A DNA stretch of 64,000 nucleotides from Gadus chalcogrammus (Eukaryota > Chordata > Actinopteri > Gadiformes > Gadidae). Every line of letters starts with the position of its first letter. Position 1 is the first letter of the stretch. The DNA is taken from assembly GCF_026213295.1 (NCBI RefSeq), contig NC_079425.1:13632397-13696396 (forward strand), read 5' to 3'. Below are positions 36,370 to 49,560 of this stretch, piece by piece. A program made the position numbers and the translations under genes. The notes below the pieces were generated by a model. It saw only the letters and a program-made list of their open reading frames with translations, was not told where the DNA came from and searched no databases.

Positions 36370-39300
36370 TCTTTTCTTATCTTGGTAATAATAATAATAT
36401 GATATAGCAGAGGTCAAAGTGATTTATACAAGAAACACAAATACTGTTATTATACTTGAACAAGGACCATTGTGAACACTTAACATTGAACCATCGCAAA
36501 TGACACGCTACACTAAAGGAGGAATGGCCTCCCAAATAACAGACATCAAATTCCTGGAAAAAACGCAGTTTATCTTACCTAACAGAACTCAAACACAAAT
36601 AAAAGCAATGCTATGGCATTTTGTGCATTTTAAATATGTTTTCTTTATTAAGCCAAGAGTAGGATAGCCAACCAGCGAATGCTGCTTTTCAGAAATGCAT
36701 GTTAATCTATTTAGCATGCTAATTATACTAGCATGCTTTGTTTCCTAGAAAGCTAAGTACCCTAGCATGAAACCATCAGCGTTGGTTAGCCCCATGACCT
36801 CAGTACAAAACGTAGAAAAGGCATAATCAGTAAAGCTCACAGAAGAAATGGATTTAAAATGGCTGTGTTGAGAGCAATGGGCCATGACCTCGTATTCCAG
36901 GTCATTGACCAAACAAAACTCAGCACACAAAAACAACACATCAACCCCCTCAAGGCAAAAACCAAAGCCATGCATAGCAGAGCCATCGTGGCTTTGAGTA
37001 AAGCTTCCATTTGCAACTTATTGCAAAAGTATTCTTTTAACATTACTCACTGATGGCAGAATAATTAGGAAGGGGGTTATTTTTAGGAGGGGCCTTGATG
37101 AATCCATATGCGGCAGTAAGACTAGGATCTTATTCATGGGCACAGAGGCCCGCGGAAGTGGTGAACACCACGTCTTTATCCTCTAATTAGATCCACAAGT
37201 CAAACCTGCAAGAGAATTCATTGTCCAGGACTTATGATCGCGATGAATGCACTGGAAAGATTCATATTGAAAGATATCTCTTCAGTCCAATCTATCTATA
37301 CATACATAGGAGAAATATATTTCCCAGCAAAGCACAGTGAAAAATAGATGACTTTTTTCACCGGCCTTCCTTGAACCATTCAAAGTTTTATTTTTTTTCC
37401 CTCCATGTTGCTGTCAGATACTTCTTCAAAGTGTATAAAAGGAAATCTTCCATGATATTTCAGTGAAAGATAAAACAAATTCCATAGCTCCTTCAACTCT
37501 TTACGGGTCTGTACCAGTTGTTATATCCTTGACAGAAACACGTCTGTCTGCTTTACGTTTCCATCAAAACAGAAAACACCCAAACAAAAGTAAGACATAG
37601 CTTTCTGGTAGAAGTTGTACTCAAAATGGGTCATTTAAAAAGGAAGTTTAAACCAGCCATTTTAATTTGTCTATCCAAGCATTTGTTGTTATGTGACATC
37701 TGTTTCTAATTAGATTAAATTATTACAGCATATTATATACAGACACCAGACACATCTTTGTGTTCTCAGCGTGGTTGGGATTTCACAGTGGTAAATTATG
37801 TTTATCAGCAAGATGACTTTAACGCGCTGGCAATGAATAATGTGTCATCTCTTTGGCTTGTTTCAGACGTGGTGGAGGCCACCGAATTGTCTGGAAACAT
37901 ACGTGTTGGTTCATGTGGTCTTGTTCTCCTGTAGTCCTGACACCTTTCCTCTAAGTTTTGTGTTGAAGGGATTACTAGACTAAAAAATGATAAAGCCCGG
38001 AATAAAGAAAGGAAGAACACAAACCTATCTGTCCTTCAAAGCCCCCTCCTTCATAGCAAATAGATTGAGGGAACCCAATGTAAGGAACATTACGATTTCA
38101 TCTCTCAAGCTCTGTGCATTGGCTGCCAGCTGGGCGAGCTGTTGGAAATCTTTTTTTCACAGCACTGGTTGATTTAGTTTCCCTTCCATTTGCTTACTGG
38201 CTAATTTAAAATCGCAAGGATATTTTTTTACATTCATTACTGCTACTGGCCTTTCATGCGCATTTTGTTTGAAGTTGACAAAAGCAGGCACTTCAGATTC
38301 CAGAAATAGTTGGGTGGGTGAAAGCTTTCTAATAATAAAAGATAATTGATGTGCAAACTGGTCATGTTGCTGTTGCAGGAGAGGGGATGGAGATGTGCAG
38401 TAATGGATGGATGGAACTGGGATGAACAGTCCTTTCAAGTGAGTTACTCCAGTTAATGGCAATCAATTGTAAGTCACCAACCACATTTTGCTCACCAATG
38501 CTTAACATTTTCTCCATCATCCCCCAAGTTGAGTCTTTTTGGCGTATGTGGGGCAGCCGCTCGAACGCTTAGACCTATGTGTTGTAATCAGGAAGACGGT
38601 AGCGTTCCTTTTGCAATCACCACGGCGACCACAGAAGGGTGCTTCATGTGAGAACCATCAACCAAACTTTGGACCCAGTAGAAAAACGTCTTCCGCGGTG
38701 GCAGTTACTTCCAGATAAAAAACATCCTCAATGTGGGTGCTGTTTCCGGTTCTGAGCATTGGGAAGCCAGCGAATAAAAATGAATACTTCAAATCAATAT
38801 TTTCTCTGTTCAGGGGGGACTCGGGCTGTCCTTAGGCCTAACAGACAATGCTGTGATACAAAGAGCTCCTCATGACCCTACCTTGCTAAGATGGAGGGAA
38901 CACACCTCTCACAGAGGTTCCTAGAGGCCAGGATGGTTTTGGAAGTTTGATCATGTATTCAGGATCTCTCTCCAGTCTCCTTCTGAACTCAGAGCGGGGG
39001 AAGTTCTCTGTGGTGTGGAAACAAGCTTTTATTTATCTCTAATTGACTTTCGTATCCTAAATAACATTCGCCTCTGCTCTCTTCCTTGCTCTGTGGGAGA
39101 GAGAGAACGCGAGAGCAAGAGAGTTATATTCCTCAACCCAGTCCTTATAAGCTTCAGAGCACAACATGTTCAACTTTAGTTTTATTTTTATAACTTTGGA
39201 TAGAAGATATCTTTCTACTATAATAGCAGGCCTGTCGCACCAGGAAATGTAGGAAATGTAAATGACCTTATATGTGAATGAGGAGTAGAAAGTCTGTATT

Positions 39301-39655
39301 TCGTCACTTCAGTGGGCGTGTTGATGACGGTTCTTCATGTCATTGAGTGGCCCCCTAAATGATTATCAGCCTGTTGCCTTTTGTTCGCTGAATGGTTAAA
39401 AATATGAAAATGTTGGCACTGCTTTTAAGAGTCATTTGTGGTGAACAAATGTTATACCTTGTAAATTATAGGCAAAATTATATGAATTTGGGATGAAAGT
39501 CCAGAGTTCTACCGTACAATAAAAGCATGTGTTCCAGACAGAAACTTTTGTTAATCTATGATAAAGTGAGCAGACTATATAGAGGAATATAGAGAAATGT
39601 TTTCGACACACATACGTATACTGTATACCATACACAAACCTTAACACACACCCGA
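36370..39655. other. Unique AT-rich sequence, no gene seen
   Basis: This is 3.3 kb without recognisable transposons, with one of the lowest repeat densities in the window. It could hold conserved non-coding elements, but that cannot be judged from one sequence. Confidence 0.4.
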
Positions 39656-39659
39656 ATAC

Positions 39660-40289
39660 TAGGGCCCGACCTATATTGATTTTTGAGTGCCGATGCCGAT
39701 TATTTTCAGAGAAAGATTACGATTACGATTTAATCGGCCGAAAAAAAAAAAAAAAAAGCATATAAAACGTAGTTTTTGATACCTTAAATATACTTTAAAC
39801 ACTTTTGACGAATATGTGAATTGAATGCAGAACCTTTGAGTGTTTTAGAATACATTTACAGTCAAAAATGAGTGTAATGTAAAATGTAAAATAAATAAAT
39901 AACTCCCAATGTGCTGCGCTCGTGAGCTGTGACTAACACGTGCGTGCTGAGCAGTATGGTCTCACCGTTTAACATGGCCTGGGACCTAAAGAAAAACAGG
40001 CAAAACATGCTCAAACAACGCGTCTTGTGTACATTGGTGAGGTGAGCGCGCAGCTGCCTGAGCGAGCGTGCTTTCATGTTGTACGGTAAAATTCAATCTC
40101 TTTTTTACTCCAGCTCAAGTTGTTAGTTAGCAAGGCGAGTAGGAGCGCAATCTGCAGGATACTAAGCTCAATAACATTAAAAAAAAAAAATCGGTTGTAA
40201 TCGGCGTCTTTTTGGCCGATGCCGATTATTTTCAAAAAGGCTATAATCGGCCGATTAAATCGGCAGGCCGATGAATTGGTCGGGCCCTA
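39660..40289. mobile_element. Non-autonomous hAT transposon with exact 8-bp duplication
   Basis: The left end tagggcccgacc at 39660 and the right end ggtcgggcccta at 40289 are perfect inverted repeats. They are flanked by an exact duplication, CCGAATAC (39652-39659 and 40290-40297). Subterminal inverted words gccgatgccgattattttca and aatcggcc occur near both ends. The 630-bp element has no transposase. Confidence 0.92.
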
Positions 40290-40450
40290 CCGAATACACA
40301 AAAAATTCATAGACACGGCAGCAAATTCAACAAAACACTTGGAAAGCTACCGTTTGATGTTGAGTTGAAGTCACCTACGAGCTGATCATTTTACACGCCT
40401 CATTCAAGCATAAACAAGTCTTCCTTCAAATATATTTGGTATATTCATAT

Positions 40451-40455
40451 ATCTA

Positions 40456-40509
<54 letters not shown>

Positions 40510-40510
40510 T
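40451..40510. repeat. AT microsatellite
   Basis: An interrupted (AT)n tract followed by acacacatatat. Confidence 0.9.
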
Positions 40511-40514
40511 CCTC

Positions 40515-41860
40515 CACAGCACAGCCCCTACTATCCTCTTCACTTTGTAGGTTAGTAGGGAGGGTCCTGTTCAAAGATATTCTTTCCTGCCAGCCTTGCT
40601 AGGGAGCAGGAGTGGTTTTGGCAGCCAAGTGAATGCAGCTCTTTAGAAGCAGAGGGGGAAAGTGGCAATGGGAACATTGAGAAGAGTCAAAACACTCCCA
40701 TCCTCTGTTGCCATGGTGAGCAGGGGGAAACACAGGGCCTGTGCTTTTGTGCGCACACACCTCAGCTCCACCACTCAAAGACGGTGGTGACGGACTGTGC
40801 ACCAGCGCCGGGCAGTAAACCTCAGCGGAAGGTTGGGACAGACTGTTCACGGACTGGCGTGCACCAGCACCGGGTATTAAAGCTCTTCAGAAGGGTGTGT
40901 TCCACTGTTCCACAGTGAATATCAGTCCAGCCCTTTTATTGTTCAAAACACCTTGAGCCGAGGACCAGTAAAAGGTTGTGAAACGTGGCCGATCGGGGGG
41001 GGTTCGGGTAGGCCGTTACAACGAGTGCAGCACTTTTCCCAGAGTGCCGAGCACCAGTCGAGTGCTGTGTTTAATACCCATATCGTAAATTGTTAGAAAA
41101 CCTTGGACGTTGAAGTTCTTTGCCTTTTTTTTTTTATAAATAAACATTCAGTCCTTGCTGAATAACACTACCTATACACCCGAGAATAAGTGAAGTCCTA
41201 CTTGCTGGGAGGTAATAGTGTAAAGTCATTCAGCTCGTACGTGAAATGTATACTTAGCACTAGGCTGCAATGGCCTGGTGGTAGAGAACCAGCAGGATGC
41301 AGCGGTATGTCTCTCACGGAAGTGCTGATTAACTGTTCTATGCAGCACATAACGGACAACACGCTTATCCCAAGCAAAATCAATCCATTGATTAATGACC
41401 TAATCTTCAACGTATATTCAATTTAATTGGAAAGAGTGGGAAATAAATTGGTCGCGGATTGACGTTGGAGGATCCGACCAACCTGACCTCCTCCTCTCAC
41501 CTTTGCTGTGATTTTCTCTGCTTCCATTCCTGGAACACAATAACCACAGCCACATGTAAAAGTGTTTATCTGCTGAATCTGTTTCTGTTTTTAAATGACT
41601 TTCCAGCCTCTTTGGTAATCCCATGGTTGTTCTGGAGATTTCCTTGCTTCATGCATATTGTAGTCATCTGTTTGGATCTTGGTGAATTAGCATTATGGGC
41701 ACTGGCCTTGCTCTTCATTTTTGTCATGAATAAAAGATTTCGTCCTTGGCAACCGCTTTCTCCATGACAACCATGAAACACAAATTTCTCCATATATGGG
41801 TAGAATTTGCAGAATGTTTAACTAATTACTTATTTATTTTTTACATTATATAATGGGATT
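40515..41860. other. Unique sequence, no gene seen
   Basis: No exon or element recognised. Two words of a local duplication (gcaccagcgccgggcagtaa near 40799 and gcaccagcaccgggtattaa near 40861) indicate a small tandem repeat of about 61 bp. Confidence 0.4.
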
Positions 41861-41865
41861 CTAAG

Positions 41866-43135
41866 GGCCCTATCTCACAGCCAGCGCAATTTACTTTCTA
41901 CAATGACGCATGCATCGTTGCTAGTTTGCACCCGGCGTCAAGCTGATTTTCCCCAGCAGCTAACTCACGCCACTACGCTTGCGCCCTGAGAGGCGTCTCG
42001 GCGAAAAGCAGAGCCGTGTTCCAGCGCAAATGATACATGGCGCTATCTTACGGATCGATAAAGCAATTGCGCTACTGACTGGAAAATACCTGGTCTAAAT
42101 GCACTAGCGGATAGCACAGTTGGTGTTGCTACTTTGACGTACCATTGCAGGTCGGAACTGCAAAATAAGCTTACACACCAGTAGGCTATACACAGGACAA
42201 ACATGCAAACAATTAGCCTAATTGAAATATTATGATGATGATGTGGATTGTTTTCCTAAGGGGCTGCATGAATGAACACTCGAGCAAAGTAGGCTATATC
42301 CCAGCCTTCCAAAACAAAATCTTGTTTTAGGGTAACTGATAATGTTGGTTATATTATTTGGGAAAGAACAGCTGATACAGCGGTAATAAGTTGCTCTTTT
42401 AAGTCAATGCATCTGCAAACAAATATTTTCTTGACACAGACACCGTGTACAAGCCCATAACTTTTAGGATTGATGAATATTTGATAGTGAGAAAACATAG
42501 TTTTACCGCGAGTAAAAGAATGAATAAATGCGGGTGATGCTTAGTTGGCGCATCTGATCCGATTAAACACGCAACGCATAATACAGTCCATGGCAATGTA
42601 TATTAACGGGGGGGACACGTGCTATTATGAACATAGGTCGATAACGATAATGTATGCAACACTGGTAAGAAAACAATTTTTGTTAATGTATTGCCGCACA
42701 TCATTAAATAGGCCCACAATTGCGGCCATAGGACAGCATATCATATATGTGTTAAGTTCACTTTGCCGACATTTTAAATGACGACTCAGTGTTTCTGAAG
42801 TTGTGAATTAGGCCTATAATTAGGCCATAAACTTAGCAATTTGAAGTATGAAATTCATGTGGTCATGCATCTGTCTCAGTGGAGACTGCAAACGCGCTGT
42901 CAAAATATCAACTTTGACGTACCATTGCAGGTCGGAACTGCAACATAGCAAACGCGATGTCAAAATATAAACTTGTCAAGTTAAAATGCGCTGGCTCTTA
43001 AAGGGGATGGGAGATGGAACTCTCATTGGTTTGCTGCACGTCACGCCCAAAACACACCTACGGGTTTCAGACCAACACATTTTAGATTTGCGTCGGGAGC
43101 AAGAGTCATTTATCCGACAGTTGAAATAGGGCTAA
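41866..43135. mobile_element. Degenerate hAT-like transposon with internal duplication
   Basis: The left end agggccctatctca and the right end, read inward as tagccctatttca, form short imperfect inverted repeats. Subterminal sequence (gccagcgcaat; gcgtcgggagc) is similar to a common fish element type. No transposase remains. Inside, about 35 bases around gacgtaccattgcaggtcgg occur at 42134-42170 and again at 42911-42947, and gcaaacgcg(c/a)tgtcaaaat occurs twice next to the second copy. Confidence 0.55.
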
Positions 43136-43139
43136 AGAT

Positions 43140-44245
43140 GTTTAACCTTGAAATAAGTTGAGCTAGATAACATTTTGAGTGGTGATCGGGGATGGGATGA
43201 TGGTTTACCTATTGACTGCAACTAGACAACTTGACAAAGCTTAATAATTATACAAATATTGTTAGTCTTAAACGGATGGGAGTAGTTGTGGTGGTGATGG
43301 TGTTTGTGCTAGTACTGATGCTGGATGGGAGTTGAGGGGGGGGAGAGGCGGTGTAAAGAGACAGGCAGTGAGGGAAACACAAGTACGTTGGCCTGATTTC
43401 AACATTTCTTGGCCGATTCTATTCGCTATTGGCTTGAGACGTGATAGTTGGGAAGGGGAAAAAAGAAGTTGGTAAACAAAGCCCCAAAGAAAAGTTTCAG
43501 CCCTTTAAAAGAGCAGGATCAATAACAATGAAGGACAAGGTCAAATGAAACCTCACCATTCAGTCTAAATTTCCCATCCAGGCAACACATTGTATTTGAG
43601 CCTGTGCTATATTTGAATTGGATTGTTTTCCGATGTTTGCAGTTTTGTTCTCAATAGCCAAAACCTTTAAGCATCCATGACATAGTCTTCACAAAGAAAG
43701 TGAGGAGAGGGTGATTGAGTACAGTGTATATTAAGAAAGATAAGATGTGAAATGACTGATATTCCATATTTAGTTAGAAATAAAAATAAAAAGTTATTTT
43801 AGCATTTTCGAAATATCTTTCTGTTCATTCATTTTCTGCATTTCCTTTTGCGGCATATTATAAATAAGCATCACTTGCAAGCAATAATACAATATGTGTT
43901 TTTTGCGAATCGTAATTTAAGATTTTTTATTGTAGGATAAGTAACGGCAATGTTCGACCTGGGCAGCCTTCAATCCAATAATTAAATTGTGTCAGATAAT
44001 TCCCTTGTCTGTTCTGCCTTATAGTTTAATGAGTGTAGCAAGTGTATGGCCTAAACAAATATAAACAGTCAATCATAATGATTGTTTATTTTTTCTTTTA
44101 ATTGAGATTACTTTGGAGAATTTCCTCGAGGAAGAGACATAATAATTAATAATAATCACATTGTTTGTTTGATGTCTAAGATAGCAGAGTGAGATTAACA
44201 TTCAGTGGGTCTGGTTTGAGTAGAAGGTTGGCGATAAACTGAGTG
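43140..44245. other. AT-rich sequence, no gene seen
   Basis: No element or exon recognised. Confidence 0.4.
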
Positions 44246-44250
44246 TTATA

Positions 44251-44405
44251 TTTAAGCAATAGATCACGCCAGGCTGTGGTATGTGCTCATTATACCACTG
44301 TTAAGGGGCGTTGTCCGGCCCCGACGCGCAGCGGAGGGCCGGCGACCCCCTTCACAGTGGTATAATGAGCACATGCCACTGACTGAAGTGATCTATTGCT
44401 TTTAT
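44251..44405. repeat. Large imperfect foldback (~70-bp arms)
   Basis: The left arm, about 44251-44320 (aagcaatagatcac, atgtgctcattataccactg, a GC-rich core), is matched in reverse complement by about 44331-44405. The loop is only about 10 bases around gacgcgcagcg. The GC-rich core in an AT-rich setting and the near-perfect 20-base arms suggest a foldback transposon or the centre of a larger palindromic element. The GC-richer 44.4-44.77 kb that follows may belong to it. Confidence 0.75.
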
Positions 44406-44779
44406 ACAACGGTTAATGTTATGGTGAAACGAAAGTCATAGACACACTACATTTAAAAAGAAACAAAGAAAGTCATAGTAGCCGTTTTGTTAAAGAATAC
44501 AAAAAAGTAGTCCCTCCTGGCTGCCGCTATGCATCGACGGTCGCTATGCAACACACTTTAGCGTCCCTCCGAGAGAAGGCTCCGATAGAGTGGTTCGCCG
44601 GCAATTTATCCTATGGAGCAGTTCACTCGCGTGTGCCTAAGCTTTCGTTAGTCTCTCCATCGCCTTGCTCACTCCCGGAGTAACAACATTTACACACTCT
44701 CCATCATCCAACACATGTTTTACTTTGTAACTGTTCAAAACAATTCACAAGGGTTGCAGCGCTGCTCTATTCAGAGCTT

Positions 44780-45460
44780 AGGCAGCTCAATATTTACTTA
44801 AAAAATAAATATTAATATGAATGATATTTCATCTTTGGGGAACAGCCTGAAAAAACCTGAACATCTAAAAAAAGAAATACGAAATGGCTAAACTAATTAA
44901 TGAATAAATTCATGAATAGCTTGTCCGATTAACTAAATGAATGCATAACTAAATTAAGGAAAAAAATAATAAAATATACTACCAAACAAATGAGTACCCA
45001 ATTGAATGATTGAACTTCACTAAAAAATCAATCAATTAGAATTGAGCCACATACATGTTTAAACTGTGATTTAGTTGTAATGTGCTTAAGACCGAGGGAC
45101 TGATCTCACTCATGTTGTACAGTACCCCAATGCAATTGTTATATTATGTATAGATATAATATCTTCAGATATTATTTTTTATACCATCTCATATTATCTA
45201 CTCCACATGGGGGTGAATCCCTGCTCCAGTACGGGGGCAGTTCTGTATAAGCAGACATCCCTACCCCTGCTGTCTGATGCACTGTTCTCCTTTATTGTGT
45301 TTTATTGTCCTTGACTCCTGCTACATCCCTGCCTATTTTACCCCACAGGCAGAAAAATAACTGAAAAGATACAGAGCTGTTCCAAATCTCTGACTCCACT
45401 CAATGTTTTTCTTAGCCTTGTCTATCCTTCCTCTTTTGCTCCCTCCTTTCCTCTCACTCT
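44780..45460. other. AT-rich sequence, no gene seen
   Basis: Words such as aactaaatgaatg and aattaatgaataaa recur loosely (about 44880-45040), with no clear period. Confidence 0.35.
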
Positions 45461-45462
<2 letters not shown>

Positions 45463-45493
<31 letters not shown>

Positions 45494-45495
45494 AC

Positions 45496-45565
<70 letters not shown>
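45463..45565. repeat. Poly-C run and CA microsatellite
   Basis: C run at 45463-45479, then (CA)n to about 45565 with one cgcgc interruption. Confidence 0.95.
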
Positions 45566-45567
<2 letters not shown>

Positions 45568-45784
45568 ATAGAACCCATAGGCCTATGCATGTTTATGGTG
45601 ATTAAAGTCCTACTAATAAACCTTGTTTCACAGAAAGAGAACAGTGTGCTTCCTGTTTCATCTTCCGGGATACGTCTCTGAACTGTGAAAATAACCAGTG
45701 CACTGCTGGAATCATTCAATGACGTTCAATAATTAACCATAGCTTATCAGACATAATTCACCTGTGGTGTACTGTTTAATACTG

Positions 45785-46065
45785 TATAATGCAGAGAATA
45801 ATACTTTATGAGAATAGTGTATAATGGTGAGAATAGCGTATAATCATGTATTACCCTGAGAATCTTGCATCATTCCTAGAATAGTATGCTGAGAAGGCAT
45901 TTAGTGATGGGTAAAGAAAGTGTCCAGAATATAAGTGTGAGAATAGCGTATAATGTCGAGAATGGTGGATAATGGTGAGAATAGTGCATAATGTCAAGAT
46001 TAATGAATAATGAAGATATTAGTGGATAGTGCAGAAAATATTGTATAAAACCAATATACTATATA
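45785..46065. repeat. Degenerate ~20-bp minisatellite, gagaatagtgtataatggt units
   Basis: At least ten diverged copies of gagaatag(t/c)gtataatg(g/t) follow one another with variable spacers. A GT microsatellite follows at 46107-46132. Confidence 0.7.
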
Positions 46066-46304
46066 CTCGGAATGAGCACTGACTCTGTGAACAAAGTAAG
46101 ACTTGGTGTGTGTGTGTGTGTGTGTGTGTGTCTGTGTGGGGTTTTGTTTGTGTGTCTGTGTGTCTGCATTTCAAAGACAGTAATCAAGACATAATCTATC
46201 TGCATTATGTTCAACATTTGTGGCCATCATCATCTGAATTCCTACTCAGGAAAATATCAAGCCATTAACTTACGGAGCAAAAACACAACAGGCCTTGTTG
46301 TTAT

Positions 46305-46492
46305 TTAAGCATTTAGATAGGTGAATTTATTTAACAAAGAAACTTGCACTGAATTACAATACATGTCATCAAGGAGCAGGAAGGGGTTATGGGGCATCTT
46401 TCTCAAGGCTACATTCAGTTTAGTCATTGAGGATCGAACCCAGCACCTCTTAGGTGGGAGTCAAAATCCCTAGACTAAAGCAAAACATTGAT
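46305..46492 (-). mobile_element. tRNA-derived SINE copy, minus strand
   Basis: On the minus strand the head gtctagggattttgactccc leads to a good box B (ggttcgatcct, 46430-46440). It is followed by cttgagaaagatgcccc, ttcctgctccttgatgacat and an A/T-rich tail. The same order is seen at 3.5 and 27.6 kb. This is the best preserved head of the three. Confidence 0.7.
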
Positions 46493-47339
46493 ATTCAATG
46501 CTGACATATCTTCACTTCTTAACAAAACTTCTAAGGTTACCGTATTATAACCCCACAGATCTTTTTGTGCAGTCTATGGTCTCGCATCCCGATGCCAACG
46601 TCTGACAGCCGAGGTCAGAAAGGACTGTCAAAGAGGTTTTTATTGCTAAGTTGACACCTGGGAATGGGTGAATAATTCCTGACTGATACGGGCTGATATA
46701 AATTGCGTGTGTTAAGGCTACGATAAGCCTTTATCTGAAAGTGTGTAAACTGATTTTTTCGCAAAAAGAGAGGAACATGGGAGAGAAGCGGGGGCTGTGA
46801 GGTTGTGCTCCCTCAGAATACTTTATTCCCAACAATCACAGCCATCACTATGCACATAACCTGCTGATAAAAAGTGCAGAGCTCAGCCTTGGTAAAGGCC
46901 CACATGGTGCATAGGTGCATGGTGTTTCACAAACTATATCAAAGCGACACGCAATATTACCAAAACAGGATGACATTCAGGCTTAATACAGATGGATAGC
47001 CAAAATGCACAAACACACAGTCACACACATTTGCACAGACCCAGGAAAAACCACAAAAACAATCCCCTCCCACACAAAATATTCAATAATCATCATTACG
47101 AAATCGTGAGCATCGTGAGATAAAAAAAGAAACAACAATCAAGCTAATGGGTTTATTAGTCGATGAGAAACAGACACCGGTGAGATGTGTTACTTGATGG
47201 CTGTCTGTAAGCAGGAGCCTTATCTGGTTTCATATAACACAACAACCGGGGGACAAGAGAACTTGGATTTCACTCAGATCTCATTCACCAACAACCAAAA
47301 TGAGTGGTGGGTGACTTTGTATTGTTCCTCAAGAGATCG

Positions 47340-47525
47340 AGAGCGAAAGACTCGGGAGAGTGAGGTAGAGAGAGAAGAAGAGAGGGAGACAGAAAGAGGG
47401 AGTATAAGGAGAAGAGCAAGACAGAAGCTTGGCGAGCGTGAGAGAAGGAGAGACTCAGAAAGAAAAGGGAGAGGGAGAGAGGGGGGGAATAAGAAAGAGA
47501 GAGAAGAGAAGGAGAGAGAAAATAC
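47340..47525. repeat. GA-rich purine tract
   Basis: About 180 purine-rich bases with many gaga words. Highly charged forward and serine-rich reverse frames are artefacts of it. Confidence 0.85.
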
Positions 47526-47964
47526 ACAAATATCAGCCCGAGCAGTCATTGGAATCCTATCCTCTATCTCGGCTGTCCGCTCTATTCTGATTGGATACAT
47601 TGCTGGCCTCTGCTAATGCATTCTGCAAATGGAACCACGAACATCCCATCATTTGTTGCTTTAATGCCTTTCATTTCAGCGCACGCCTATACCCCTGACT
47701 CCCAGGGTTCGTCTCTGTTTGTTTCCAAAGAGAATGTTTAGCTGTTCAAATTATCACTACAACCATTATGTATATTAGCTACAATCCTATTTTCATAATG
47801 AAAAATTCTGCTTTAACGTCAACAAACCAGAATGAGATGGTTAATAAGAACGCTGTTAAAACTTTAGCTGGTGCACTTTTGCTAACCTTATGGAGGAGAG
47901 TGTATACTTTTTAACACATTACATATGCATTTGTTGCAAGTGCCACTATAGCCAAAACTTAAAT

Positions 47965-48125
47965 AAGTTCAGTTATTCTTTACATTTAGCAGACGCTTTA
48001 ATCCAAAGAGTCTTACATCAGTTACATACACACATTGACACATCTGATGTCAACCCATGCAAGGCGAAGCCAGCTCGTCAGGAGCAGTTAGGGTGTAAGT
48101 GTCTTGCTCATGGCACACATTCAAC
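47965..48125 (-). mobile_element. SINE/LINE tail remnant, minus strand
   Basis: Plus strand acatttagcagacgctttaa then tccaaagagtcttac is the complement of the conserved fish ctttggataaaagcgtctgc tail. It is followed by aaggcgaagccagctcgtca and ggagcagttagggt and then tgtcttgctca, words that belong to the body of a common fish retroposon. Confidence 0.6.
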
Positions 48126-48689
48126 AATAACGCATCACACTCACGGTGTGTGGTGTGCGGTTTGTGTGTGTGCGGCTGTGTGTAGTGCGGAGTGTTGGCG
48201 GCTTGCGGTCGTCATGCCTGCGTTTGCGCGTGCGGCTTGCCTGTGTGTGTGAGATGCAGGCTTATTGGCACAGTGCTCCCATGACCTAACTTGAGTAGTT
48301 TGTGCGACACGGCTGCTATTTATAGTCAGTAAGCATCCCTTCCTATCGGCTACAGCATACTCTCTGGTTCGACGCATAACCGAGGCCAACAACCTATTGA
48401 CCCTCATAATTCTCTAGGCCTGTCTGTAAACTCCCCTCTAAGTGTTCAAACTTATTTCTGATCATAAATGTGCTTTATGGCCCCCCCTCCCGGCATCCTG
48501 GCATCTCCCTCAATCAGAAGAGATTGACTGCGATGGATTTTCTACACAATGAAATACACCTCTGTCTTTGCTCAATCCACGAAAGTCTAACCAGCAAGAA
48601 TGGCTTACTCTCTCGGCACCTAAACTGTAAAATTTTGCCCCCAGAATCCTCATCTGCTTTACTATCAATGCTTTAAATGAACTAACCCA

Positions 48690-48880
48690 CATCTGGGCCA
48701 CCCTTTACCCTATGTGTTATGGGTCCCCCAGGGGTCAATCCCTATGGTACTACCCCTTTTTCAATGTACATGCTTCCCTTGGGCCACGTTACCGTTGATG
48801 TTTATCCTATCACTTATTACCCTGACTAACCTTTACAGATATGTTTATCTCAACAGCTGACTTGCTGCTAGAAAGAGACT
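48690..48880 (+). pseudogene. Non-LTR reverse transcriptase relic
   Basis: The frame through 48718-48829 reads MGPPGVNPYGT then PFSMYMLPLGHV before a stop. This is a decayed version of the GVPQGS-x-LGP...LF-x-YMLPLG segment of LINE (L2-type) reverse transcriptases. A second frame a little downstream has YMFISTAD, corresponding to the DTQLYISTA region after the catalytic YADD, which has been lost. The fragment is frameshifted and non-functional. Confidence 0.55.
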
Positions 48881-48969
48881 GGATACTCACTCAACTTCCC
48901 ATCCAACTAATTTCTAATAAAATAGTGACTCCTATTTTGTCTTGAAGCCTACTACTTATGTCATTTCTT

Positions 48970-49220
48970 CAGTGTATTGGCCCATTTACCCCCAATGTTA
49001 AACAAAACTCAAGGAAACATACCGGTAGCTTTCCATGAACCCGGATCAAGCGAAATGTAAAGAAAAAAGTCTCCTTGACATAAATTACAAGAAGGGGTCT
49101 AGGTTGGCCCACATGCCCCCCATTTCAAACAAAACTCGAAGAAACAAAGCCTTGTTTTAAACCGGATTAGGCGAAATGTAAAGAGAAATGTATATTTGAG
49201 GCAAATGACAGGAACAATTG
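48970..49220. repeat. Diverged tandem duplication, ~120-130 bp unit
   Basis: Two copies share, in order, ttggccca, aaacaaaactc(aa/ga)gaaac, accggat and gcgaaatgtaaagaaaa or gcgaaatgtaaagagaaa. The first starts near 48978 and the second near 49103. Confidence 0.6.
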
Positions 49221-49319
49221 GTTTCAGGGTGGAAAAATCCCAAATTTTTCCTTAATGAATGGCTTAAAAGTAGGTATTTGGTCTAAAGGGTATAGAAGCT
49301 GGAAATGTTGGAAGGAGCT

Positions 49320-49560
49320 AAGCCATGTCCTTAAGGCCTTAAAGGTTAATCAAAAATAATCTTAAAATCGATCCTGAACTTTACTTGCAGCCAGTGCAGT
49401 GATACTAAAAATAGGATTGATGTGAGGTTTACAGCCAGTCCTAGCCTAGCTACATTTTGAACAAGTTGAAGATGTAAAAGGGCAGCTTGAACAAGGGCTT
49501 TGGGACCATCAATTGAATACCATGTTAACTAATTGGTGTAGTCCTGTTTCTTTCAACTCA
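49320..49560. repeat. Interspersed repeat fragment
   Basis: The words ttaaaatcgatcctgaactt, gcagccagtgcagtgatact and acattttgaacaagttgaag in this order are characteristic of a very common fish interspersed repeat. The class is uncertain. It follows the LINE relic and may derive from the same element. Confidence 0.5.

Noticed and set aside
44880..45040. aatgaat/actaaatgaatg words considered as a repeat array
   Set aside because: No constant period or unit could be defined; AT-rich composition alone may explain it.
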